The notes under the pieces were generated by a model. It was given only the letters and a program-made list of their open reading frames with translations, was not told where the DNA came from and ran no database searches. DNA of 37,989 nucleotides, from positions 1-37,989 of the forward strand of contig DRDE01000038.1 in assembly GCA_011040095.1 (NCBI GenBank), written 5' to 3'. Positions 27,108 to 35,160 of this stretch are shown here, one piece after another. The translations under genes and the position numbers were made by a program. The stretch comes from Nitrospirota bacterium (GTDB lineage: Bacteria > Nitrospirota > Thermodesulfovibrionia > UBA6902). How positions within the stretch are numbered: position 1 is the stretch's first letter; each line of letters begins with the position of its first letter.

Positions 27108-27605
27108 TTATTTTGGCGCAAGAACGATTATCATGCGGTTGCCTTCCATTCTCGGAAACTGTTCAACGTTTGCAGTTTCAGACAGGTCCTTAACAATCCG
27201 GTCCAACACCTTCTGGCCAAGTGACTTATGAACTATCTCTCTTCCTCTGAAAAACATCGTTATCTTTACTTTATGTCCGTGCGCCAGAAATTTCCCGGCG
27301 TTTTTCATTTTAAAAAGCAGATCGTGTTCATTAATCTGAGGCCGTACTTTCACCTCTTTCACTGTTACTGTTTTATGCTTTGCTGAATGTTTTTTTGCCT
27401 GCTGGTAACGGTATTTGCCGTAATCCATTATCTTACAGACAGGGGGCCTGGCCTCCGGGGCCACCTCAACAAGATCCAGATCCTTATCTACAGCAAGCTT
27501 CCTGGCGCTAAACAACTCCATAATGCCTAACTGTTTACCCTCGTCATCTATTACTCTTACTTCTTTTGCCCTGATCCACCTGTTTGTTCTTAATCCTTTA
27601 CTTAT
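27108..27605 (-). CDS. infC: Translation initiation factor IF-3, apparent AUA start
   Basis: The annotated ATG (27521) would truncate the conserved N-terminus. Same-frame extension (I)SKGLRTNRWIRAKEVRVIDDEGKQLGIMELFSARKLA begins at ATA 5 nt after AGGAGG; no ATG/GTG/TTG/CTG codon in that stretch. Confidence 0.92.
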   Translation of the reverse strand: MSKGLRTNRWIRAKEVRVIDDEGKQLGIMELFSARKLAVDKDLDLVEVAPEARPPVCKIMDYGKYRYQQAKKHSAKHKTVTVKEVKVRPQINEHDLLFKMKNAGKFLAHGHKVKITMFFRGREIVHKSLGQKVLDRIVKDLSETANVEQFPRMEGNRMIIVLAPK

Positions 27606-27607
27606 AA

Positions 27608-29350
27608 CTACCTCCTATTTATAATCTCATCTTTGAGAAAAACTATCAGCTCTTCAACGGTCATTTCCGCTATGCTTTCTCCATTCCTCTTCCTGATATT
27701 TACGGTATTATTTTCCGTTTCTTTGTCACCTATTATACACATGTATGGTGTTTTTAACATAGCTGCTTTCCTTATTTTATAGCCGATTTTTTCATTGTCC
27801 GCATCCACATCAGCCCTTATCCCTTCTTTAACAAGGGCATCCGATATTCCCTTGCAATAATCCGCATGTCTCTCGGCAATGCTCAATACCGAAACCTGCA
27901 CCGGGGCAAGCCACAGAGGAAAAGCTCCGGCATAGTGTTCCGTTAAAATGCCGAAGAATCTCTCTAAGGACCCCATAAGCGCCCGGTGTATCATTATGGG
28001 CCTGTAGTCCCGGCTGTCCGACCCCCTGTATTTAATGTCCAGCCTGTCCGGAATATTAAAGTCCACCTGTATTGTGCTGCACTGCCACTGACGGCCAAGT
28101 GAATCCCTTACCTTGATATCGATCTTCGGTCCATAGAATACACCCTCGCCGGGGTCAATTTCATATTTCAGGGCTTTGTGCAACAGCGCCTTTTCCAATG
28201 CGTCCGTTGCCTTTTCCCAGCCTTCTTCGGTTCCCACGTATTTATCCGGCCTTGTTGAGAGATATATATCGTATTCATCAAAGCCGAAGGTCTTCAGAAT
28301 AAACAGGGTAAAGTCCAGCACCCTTAAAACTTCATCTTCAATCCGGTCTTCCATACAGAAAATATGAGCGTCATCCTGTGTAAACCCCCTTACCCTCATT
28401 AAACCGTGAAGAACGCCGGAACGTTCATACCTGTATACAGTCCCCAGTTCAGCGAAGCGTATGGGCAATTCCCTGTAACTTCTCAGGCGGCTCTTGAAAA
28501 TGGATACATGAAACGGACAGTTCATGGGTTTTATTTCATATTCAAGCCCTTCTATTTCCATAGGAGAATACATATTTTCTTTATAGAAGTCCAGGTGGCC
28601 TGTTTTTTTCCACAGATCCAGTTTTGCCATATGAGGGGTGTAGAGAATCTGGTAACCGGCCTTAACATGTTCATCAAGCCAGAAATTTTCTATAACCCTT
28701 CTGATTGCCGCGCCGCGCGGATGCCACAGCACGAGTCCCGGCCCGATATCTTCATTTAAACTGAAAAGATCAAGTTTTTTCCCCAGTCGCCTGTGGTCTC
28801 TTTTCTTTACTTCCTCAAGAAAATCAAGATGCTTTTTCAGCGCCTCCTTTGTGGGAAATGCAGTGCCGTAGATGCGTTGAAGCATCTTGTTTTTTTCATC
28901 TCCCCTCCAGTAGGCGCCTGCCACGGACAGGAGTTTGAATGCCCTGACCTTTCCGGTAGATTCAAGGTGAGGGCCGCGGCAGAGGTCGGTGAAATCTCCT
29001 TCTTCATAAACAGTCACGGTTTTATCTTTAATCTCGTTCAGGAGTTCGACCTTATATATCTCTCCATTGTCCTGAAAAAACTTTATAGCTTCATCCCTGG
29101 AAAGTTCTTTCCTTACAAACGGCCTTTTGGCCTTTATAATTTCTTTCATTTTTTTTTCGATTTTCGGCAGATCGTCCAGGGTTATACCGTGGTCGCAATC
29201 CAGGTCATAATAAAACCCGTCGGCAATAGCAGGACCAATGGCAAGCCTTGTATCGGGGAAAAGCTCTTTAACTGCATGAGCCATGATATGGGATGTGCTG
29301 TGGCGATAGATTTCAAGAACTTTTTTATCGTTTCCAGGTGATTCTTTAAT
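27608..29350 (-). CDS. thrS: Threonyl-tRNA synthetase lacking the TGS domain, apparent AUU start
   Basis: HSTSHIMAHA, DLCRGPHL, MNCPFH, MRVRGFTQDDAHIFC. The HxxxH segment lies partly upstream of the first ATG (29284). The frame extends to ATT at 29350, 7 nt after GGAGG, with an in-frame stop upstream. Confidence 0.93.
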   Translation of the reverse strand: MKESPGNDKKVLEIYRHSTSHIMAHAVKELFPDTRLAIGPAIADGFYYDLDCDHGITLDDLPKIEKKMKEIIKAKRPFVRKELSRDEAIKFFQDNGEIYKVELLNEIKDKTVTVYEEGDFTDLCRGPHLESTGKVRAFKLLSVAGAYWRGDEKNKMLQRIYGTAFPTKEALKKHLDFLEEVKKRDHRRLGKKLDLFSLNEDIGPGLVLWHPRGAAIRRVIENFWLDEHVKAGYQILYTPHMAKLDLWKKTGHLDFYKENMYSPMEIEGLEYEIKPMNCPFHVSIFKSRLRSYRELPIRFAELGTVYRYERSGVLHGLMRVRGFTQDDAHIFCMEDRIEDEVLRVLDFTLFILKTFGFDEYDIYLSTRPDKYVGTEEGWEKATDALEKALLHKALKYEIDPGEGVFYGPKIDIKVRDSLGRQWQCSTIQVDFNIPDRLDIKYRGSDSRDYRPIMIHRALMGSLERFFGILTEHYAGAFPLWLAPVQVSVLSIAERHADYCKGISDALVKEGIRADVDADNEKIGYKIRKAAMLKTPYMCIIGDKETENNTVNIRKRNGESIAEMTVEELIVFLKDEIINRR

Positions 29351-29430
29351 ACTGATACCTCCTGTTTTATACTGTTAGCTGTCAGCGAAAAAATCAATTC
29401 GTTTTTAGCCGACTGCTGATAACTTCTTAA

Positions 29431-29505
29431 TGGTAGGCACGGGCGGTATCGAACCGCCGACCTCTTCCGTGTCAGGGAAGCGCTCTCCCCCTGAGCTACG
29501 CGCCT
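29431..29505 (-). tRNA. tRNA-Val (anticodon GAC), CCA encoded
   Basis: AGGCGCG-TA-GCTC..GAGC-G-CTTCC-CTGACAC-GGAAG-AGGTC-GGCGG-TTCGATA-CCGCC-CGTGCCT-A-CCA folds as a full cloverleaf by hand. Confidence 0.95.
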
Positions 29506-29584
29506 TTAAAATGCTAAGGAAATGTTAAAGAAAATTGGAATCTTTGTCAAGATAATCAATTAATTGCTCATCTTATTGAAATAT

Positions 29585-30466
29585 TCAAACACCTTGCCGT
29601 ACAACACGTACTGCATCTTTAACTACATCGATTTTCACAGGCAGTGTTCCGAAATAATCTCCATCTATCTGGACATGGACTTTGCCGTCTGAGCGGATTT
29701 CAAGCTCCGAAGCCTTGCTGTAGGATACATCATCAAGATCCAAATGCCTTTTCCTGATAACGCCGGTTATAAACCGGAAAAGCGCCCTCCTTGTTCCGCC
29801 TTTTAACACGCATATGTCAAGAAGGGGCTCGGCAACGGATGCATGAGGAGTTACATGAAAATCTCCGCCGTAACAACGCGCATTGCCCGCAACAGCAATA
29901 TACCCGGACATTTCCCCTTCCGGGGTTTTTATTTTTATAAGCGGGGGATCATATCTTTTCATGACCCCGATTCCTGAAATTATATGCGCAGCCTTGCCGG
30001 ATATCCTTTTTATCATGCTGTTTTTAACCCCCAGAACCGTCTCACCGTCAAAACCGATACCGGCCATCAATGAAAAATACCGGCCGTTGATCCTGCCAAG
30101 TGATATTCCGCGAGCCGTACCGGTTAATGCGAGGTTAACGGCTCTTTCAATTTCTTCAGGGATGCCGAGTTCTCTGGCCAGGACATTTGTTGTCCCGAGC
30201 GGGATTAATGCGAGAGGTATGTTGCCCTGATTATTTTTTTCTGAAGAAAGCATGCCGTTGATAACTTCATTTATTGTGCCGTCGCCGCCGCCTGTTATTA
30301 TAATATCCGCATCGGATATTTCTTTAGAAAAACTAAAGGCATCTCCTTTTTTCCGGGTAACGCAGGTTGTCAGAGATGCTTTTTTCTTAAGTAACGTCTC
30401 TATCTTATTGATAAATTTAAAGGCCTTGTTCCCGGCAACGGGATTAACGACGAGGCTTGCGTTCAA
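29585..30466 (-). CDS. Diacylglycerol kinase/YegS family lipid kinase
   Basis: VVNPVAGNKA ... IITGGGDGTINEVINGM ... IPLGTTNVLARELGI ... DGDYFGTLPV. Confidence 0.9.
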   Translation of the reverse strand: MNASLVVNPVAGNKAFKFINKIETLLKKKASLTTCVTRKKGDAFSFSKEISDADIIITGGGDGTINEVINGMLSSEKNNQGNIPLALIPLGTTNVLARELGIPEEIERAVNLALTGTARGISLGRINGRYFSLMAGIGFDGETVLGVKNSMIKRISGKAAHIISGIGVMKRYDPPLIKIKTPEGEMSGYIAVAGNARCYGGDFHVTPHASVAEPLLDICVLKGGTRRALFRFITGVIRKRHLDLDDVSYSKASELEIRSDGKVHVQIDGDYFGTLPVKIDVVKDAVRVVRQGV

Positions 30467-31244
30467 GGATTTCCTTTAAAGTCACTACACCATTGCAGGG
30501 CTTGATATTATTTATTAAAACAGGTGTCCCCTGGAGATATTTAATAAGTTCTTTAACCTCTCCGCCCGTAATAAAAAAAGCTCTGCCCCCATACGGGACA
30601 CCCCTTTTTTTGATGCGCGGAAGCCGGATGTAACCGTGTGCGCGTGTAGCCACATACCCTGTTGTGTAATTCGGGTCATCGGATATGCAGAGCTCTCCGA
30701 GAACCATGCGATACTTATGGACCTTTCCGGCCAGGATAAGGGCCTCTTTGACAGTATGATTATTAAGGCCGAGTCGCCCTAATTTCCTGGAAAGGTCTGT
30801 TGCCGCCTTTTTGGTTATCCCCATTCGTGTCACTCTGACACCGCGCAAAAGATCAGGCTCAAGCCTCACGCCTTCTATGTTCATTAACATTGCACCCCTC
30901 ATTGCAATGCCGACTTCAAGGGCCTTGAACGCCTCCTCTATTGCCCGGACGGTTATGCCTGTGGATGAGAGGATTTTCAGGGCGGCTTTTTTTGCCGCCT
31001 CGGGATTTCTCGTATTCAGGGTGCAAAGCGGAAGTGAAGATATCTTTTTCGGCTTTTCCTTTAACTCCTCTACTGTAAGACGTATTTCATCCGCTCCGCC
31101 CTTTTCATGAATCAGGGCCCTCTGCGTATACTCTTTAACTATATTAGTGATATCATTTTTATCATAAATGCCTTCAGCGCCTGATATGTGAATGCCGCTT
31201 TTTGCAGATCTCATCCTTATGCTGTAATACCGGAACCTGGACAT
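30444..31244 (-). CDS. bioW: 6-carboxyhexanoate-CoA ligase (pimeloyl-CoA synthetase)
   Basis: MRSAKSGIHISGAEGIYDKNDI ... RGAMLMNIEGVRLEPDLLRGVRVTRMGI ... TTGYVATRAHGYIRLPRIK; directly downstream of bioB. Confidence 0.9.
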   Translation of the reverse strand: MSRFRYYSIRMRSAKSGIHISGAEGIYDKNDITNIVKEYTQRALIHEKGGADEIRLTVEELKEKPKKISSLPLCTLNTRNPEAAKKAALKILSSTGITVRAIEEAFKALEVGIAMRGAMLMNIEGVRLEPDLLRGVRVTRMGITKKAATDLSRKLGRLGLNNHTVKEALILAGKVHKYRMVLGELCISDDPNYTTGYVATRAHGYIRLPRIKKRGVPYGGRAFFITGGEVKELIKYLQGTPVLINNIKPCNGVVTLKEILERKPRR

Positions 31245-32203
31245 TATATCTCAAGCCCCAAATCTTTAATCATCTGCAGATCATCCGCAGGATCTCTTCC
31301 CTCTGTTGTAAGATAGTTGCCGATTAACAGCCCGTCAGCCCCTGCCTGGAAAATATGAGAATGAAGGGCCCGCAGAGTCACCGCCCTTCCACCGCAGACC
31401 CTGACCTCACGCCAGGGAAGAACAAGTCTGTAAAGGGCTATAATCTTCAAAGCCTCTAAGGGATTCAGTAGTTCCCTGTTTCCGGACAATGTGCCTTTTA
31501 TCGGGGTAAAGAAATTAAGAGGCACAGAGTCAACACCTGTTTCTTTTAAGGCAAAGGCCATATCAATGCGGTCTTCCCAGGATTCCCCCAGTCCGAATAT
31601 TCCTCCGCTGCATATGGACAGACCAAGGGAACTGGCTGCTTCGATAGTTTTGATTTTATCCCTGTATGTATGAGTAGTGCAGATTTCACTGAAAAAATGC
31701 TCTGAAGTCTCAAGGTTGTGATGGTACCTGTTAAGGCCGGCGTCTTTCAGTTGTCTTAGCTGTCCAATATCCAGCATGCCCAAAGTGGCGCATGGCAAAA
31801 GCCCCATGCCTCTGATTTCAGAGACAAAACCACATATTTCATCCAGCTCTTTAGCGGAAGGTTTTCTACCGCTTGTGACTATGCAAAAGCGCTTGACCCC
31901 GTATTTTTTTGCAGAAGCCGCAGCGCCAAGGATTTTTTCTTTACTTAATAATGGATAAGCATTCGTATCTGTTTTGCTATGTGCGGACTGTGCACAAAAA
32001 GAGCAGTCCTCAGGGCATGCGCCTGATTTGGCATTGATTATCGAACACAGATCAACACTGTTTCCCCTGAACTTCTCCCTCACCCTGTTTGCTAAAGCAA
32101 AAAGGTCATAAATTTCAGCGCCTCTCCTGAGAGATAGGGCCAGGGCTGAATGCCTGTCTATTCCTTGATCTGAATTAAGCAATCCCTGCTCTGTCTGAAG
32201 CAT
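31244..32203 (-). CDS. bioB: Biotin synthase
   Basis: INAKSGACPEDCSFCAQSAHSKT radical SAM motif; RYHHNLETSEHFF; CGGRAVTLRALH. Confidence 0.96.
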   Translation of the reverse strand: MLQTEQGLLNSDQGIDRHSALALSLRRGAEIYDLFALANRVREKFRGNSVDLCSIINAKSGACPEDCSFCAQSAHSKTDTNAYPLLSKEKILGAAASAKKYGVKRFCIVTSGRKPSAKELDEICGFVSEIRGMGLLPCATLGMLDIGQLRQLKDAGLNRYHHNLETSEHFFSEICTTHTYRDKIKTIEAASSLGLSICSGGIFGLGESWEDRIDMAFALKETGVDSVPLNFFTPIKGTLSGNRELLNPLEALKIIALYRLVLPWREVRVCGGRAVTLRALHSHIFQAGADGLLIGNYLTTEGRDPADDLQMIKDLGLEI

Positions 32204-32339
32204 CAGTTATTATCTCCCTGTAAACAGGGGATTGTCAATAAAATTAAGGGCGCAGTTGATGATGATGAGTTTAATCGAAAGCCTGTCGGCTTAATTATTA
32301 TGATAAATCAAAGAGATACATATTGCTTATTAAAGTAAA

Positions 32340-32624
32340 TTACCAGCCATATCTGACATCAAAACCATCGAATTCTCCGGTGTAGTCATCCCATTTTTCA
32401 TCAATTTTTGCAACTCTTGCACCCGGAGGACCCTGATGACACCACTCAACGGCCTTTTTCAATTTTTCAACCGGGCCTTCAAAGACAGCTTCAACGCTGC
32501 CGTCAGGCAGGTTTCTGACCCATCCCTTTAAACCGAGTCTCATGGCCGTGTCCCTTGTGCTTGCCCGATAAAAGACTCCCTGCACAAAACCGGATATTAT
32601 CAAATGCACCCTGCCCTTTTCCAT
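32340..32624 (-). CDS. acyP: Acylphosphatase
   Basis: VHLIISGFVQGVFYRASTRDTAMRLGLKGWVRNLPDGSVEAVFEGPVEKL. Confidence 0.95.
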   Translation of the reverse strand: MEKGRVHLIISGFVQGVFYRASTRDTAMRLGLKGWVRNLPDGSVEAVFEGPVEKLKKAVEWCHQGPPGARVAKIDEKWDDYTGEFDGFDVRYGW

Positions 32625-32716
32625 AGTTATGATTATACTATAAAAATTAAACCGGAACGTCTTTCGACTATTCAGTTTCGGAAAAATCGCCTCATAATCC
32701 TGAATCTCTTATATTT

Positions 32717-32751
32717 GTAACCGTTCACAGTTATCAGTTTACGGTTCACGG
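32717..32751. repeat. Heptamer array (left flank), beginning GTAACCGTTCAC
   Basis: GTAACCG TTCACAG TTATCAG TTTACGG TTCACGG in strict 7-nt register. Confidence 0.6.
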
Positions 32752-32797
32752 TTTTTCAACGAGTTAGCAATAATTAATGTAATTACCAATTTGCTTT

Positions 32798-32978
32798 AGG
32801 GCTCGCGAAAGAATAAGTTGACATTCTTCGCGCTCAGATTTGTGGTTGGATTTGGTTGGTCCGATTGAGCAAAACCGCAGGAATAACTGGTTATTTTGAG
32901 GATTTTGTGATTGAGGAGCAGCCGAAGACGGCCCGAAGATGAGATGTGAAAATGTTAAGTTATTTTTTCGCGGACCCT
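32798..32978. mobile_element. 181-bp MITE-like element with ~28-bp imperfect TIRs
   Basis: Left AGGGCTCGCGAAAGAATAAGTTGACATT; right end reverse-complemented AGGGTCCGCGAAAAAATAACTTAACATT (23/28 by hand). Confidence 0.75.
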
Positions 32979-33018
32979 TAGTCAAACGGATAGCCATATT
33001 TTTTTATATATTTCCTTC

Positions 33019-33055
33019 AACCGTTAACCTTTAACCGGCAACCGTGAACGGTTAC
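33019..33055. repeat. Heptamer array (right flank, inverted relative to 32717..32751), ending GTGAACGGTTAC
   Basis: AACCGTT AACCTTT AACCGGC AACCGTG AACGGTT AC in strict 7-nt register. Confidence 0.6.
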
Positions 33056-33329
33056 TTATATTTATACAGCAGACGCATAAACAGGGAAACATGCCGTAAT
33101 TATTGAGATTAACTCGCAGGGAGACATGTTTAATTTTGTAAAATATTCCATTGCACAACCAAACTATGAACATTTTATTGTCCTTTGATACGGTTCAGCC
33201 CGGGATTTTACAAATTATTATCAACCACGAAGGGCACGAAGATCACGAAGAAGGGCTATATCCGAAATTCTCAAAGGGGAAAAGGGGGTGCGCTGAACCA
33301 TTACTTCCTCTGTAAGAATTTTGAACGCA

Positions 33330-33357
33330 GTAGGGGCAATTCATGAATTGCCCCTAC
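33330..33357. repeat. Perfect 28-bp palindrome GTAGGGGCAATTCATGAATTGCCCCTAC
   Basis: Reverse complement identical to itself over 28 nt. Confidence 0.95.
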
Positions 33358-33443
33358 ATCTTCATTACAATACGATAAGATATTGAAAATAAGTGACTGT
33401 AGATCATAAATAAGCGTATTTGCCGGACTTCAGACTGAAACTT

Positions 33444-33460
33444 GTAACGTTACGCGTAAC
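33444..33460. promoter_or_regulatory. Overlapping palindromes GTAACGTTAC / GTTACGCGTAAC upstream of the HigA-like gene (candidate operator)
   Basis: Perfect 10-bp and 12-bp palindromes overlapping by 5 bp, about 80 bp before the antitoxin ATG. Confidence 0.4.
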
Positions 33461-33537
33461 ATGATAGAATGAAAAAAATGATAAAGTCTTTACTCTTTGA
33501 TTACCGTGATTACCATTAGTTCAAAAGGAGAATTTAC

Positions 33538-33828
33538 ATGATTGGAAAAAGAAAACCCACTCATCCTGGAGAAGTCCTGAGTGAAGATGTTATTAAGCCC
33601 TTGGGACTTACAGTAACTGAGGCTGCTAAACGACTGCGAGTCAGCAGAAAAACTTTGTCTGCCTTGCTGAACGGCAGGGCATCATTAAGCCCTGAAATGG
33701 CGGTGAGAATAGCAAAAGCAACAAATACTTCACCGGAGAGCTGGCTGTATATGCAGGCAAAGCTGGACCTCTGGATTGCAGCCAAAAAATCGCCAAAGGT
33801 TCAAGACCTTAAAGCAATTGCTGTATAA
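33538..33828 (+). CDS. higA: HigA/VapI-family XRE antitoxin
   Basis: PTHPGEVLSEDVIKPLGLTVTEAAKRLRVSRKTLSALLNGRASLSPEMAVRIAKATNTSPESWLYMQAKLDLW. Confidence 0.9.
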   Translation: MIGKRKPTHPGEVLSEDVIKPLGLTVTEAAKRLRVSRKTLSALLNGRASLSPEMAVRIAKATNTSPESWLYMQAKLDLWIAAKKSPKVQDLKAIAV

Positions 33829-33922
33829 TATTACCGGATCACGCAGTTAGATAAAAATTTTTTTATCGAGATATTATTGGATGTAAATAAATCGACAATA
33901 ATTTTATATACAGGAGGTAAAC

Positions 33923-35140
33923 GTGAAAAGTGTAGAAATAAAACCGGATATATACCTGGTAGGCGCAATTGACTGGGCAGTAAGGGATTTCCACGGATAT
34001 GTAACCCCGAACGGGACCACATACAACAACTATCTTATAATGGATGAGCAGATAACCCTTGTCGACACGGTCAAACATGACTTTGTGCGTCATACCGTAA
34101 AAAATATCATGAACCTGACCGATCCCTCGAAGATCGTAAATCTGATCATCAATCATATCGAGCCGGACCATGCAAGCAGTGTAGACAAAATTATGTCGCT
34201 TGCTCCGGACGCGACTATTTATATAACCGCCAAGGGCAAAAAAGGGCTTGACAGGCATTTTGATACATCAAAATGGAATTTCAGGATAGTTAAGACAGGG
34301 GATACACTCAATACCGGTAAATATACCCTTGTATTTCTTGAAACCCCTATGCTCCACTGGCCCGATTCAATGATGACCTATGTTAAAGAGGCAAAACTCC
34401 TTATTTCACAGGATGCATTCGGACAGCATCTTGCAACCTCTGCAAGGTTTGATGATGAATTTATTGAGAATGCTTCGCTCTGTGAACTGGAGGATTCCAT
34501 AATCGATTACTATGCAAATATTCTCATGCCATTCGGACAGCTTATCAAATCAAAGCTGTCAGAGGTGCAGAAGCTCGGACTTGAAATAGACATGATTGCA
34601 CCCGACCATGGAATAATATGGAGAAAAGACCCGGGAAGCATAATGCAGAAATATCTCGATATGGCTGATGGAAAGGCGAACCTGAGTATATCGTTAATTT
34701 ACGATACCATGTGGAACAGTACGGAGCGTATGACAATCCCGATAATGCAGGGGATAAGAGACGAGGGCCTTGATTGCAAGGTAATAAAGCTTCGTTCAAC
34801 ACCCATGAGTGTTGCAATAAAAGAATTCTGGAAGTCAAGGGGATGTCTCATCGGAAGCCCTACCCTCAATAATTTATTATTCCCTTCTGTAGCCGAATTC
34901 CTGACTCACCTCAGGGGATTACGCCCTAAAAACAGGATAATGGGGGCATTCGGCAGTTACGGATGGGGCGGCGGAGCAGTAAAAGAAGCTTATGAAGAAT
35001 TTAAAAAGATGAAGATAGAAATCCTTGAGCCCGGTATCGAGGTACTTTACAGACCGTCAATGGATGATGAGTCAAAGTGCTATGAATTCGGCGGGGATTT
35101 CGCTAAAAAAGTTAAAGAGTATCATAAGAATTTTGAGTAG
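33923..35140 (+). CDS. Flavodiiron protein (FprA-family A-type flavoprotein)
   Basis: Metallo-beta-lactamase-like domain (NHIEPDHASSVDKI, LHWPDSMMTYV, IAPDHGIIWRKDP) followed by a flavodoxin domain (SLIYDTMWNSTERM, GSPTLNNLLFPSVAEFL, GAFGSYGWGGGAVKE). Confidence 0.93.
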   Translation: MKSVEIKPDIYLVGAIDWAVRDFHGYVTPNGTTYNNYLIMDEQITLVDTVKHDFVRHTVKNIMNLTDPSKIVNLIINHIEPDHASSVDKIMSLAPDATIYITAKGKKGLDRHFDTSKWNFRIVKTGDTLNTGKYTLVFLETPMLHWPDSMMTYVKEAKLLISQDAFGQHLATSARFDDEFIENASLCELEDSIIDYYANILMPFGQLIKSKLSEVQKLGLEIDMIAPDHGIIWRKDPGSIMQKYLDMADGKANLSISLIYDTMWNSTERMTIPIMQGIRDEGLDCKVIKLRSTPMSVAIKEFWKSRGCLIGSPTLNNLLFPSVAEFLTHLRGLRPKNRIMGAFGSYGWGGGAVKEAYEEFKKMKIEILEPGIEVLYRPSMDDESKCYEFGGDFAKKVKEYHKNFE

Positions 35141-35160
35141 TATTTATAAAAATCGCCCCC

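Noticed and set aside
29182-29397. ORF 29182..29397 (71 aa) as the true thrS N-terminus by frameshift
   Set aside because: Its sequence (MIFSLTANSIKQEVSVLKNHLETIKK) does not resemble a TGS domain, and the AUU-start reading explains the region without a frameshift.
32764-32997. ORF 32764..32997 (77 aa) as a gene
   Set aside because: Coincides with the 181-bp TIR element; more likely passenger translation of a repeat, though conservation should be tested.
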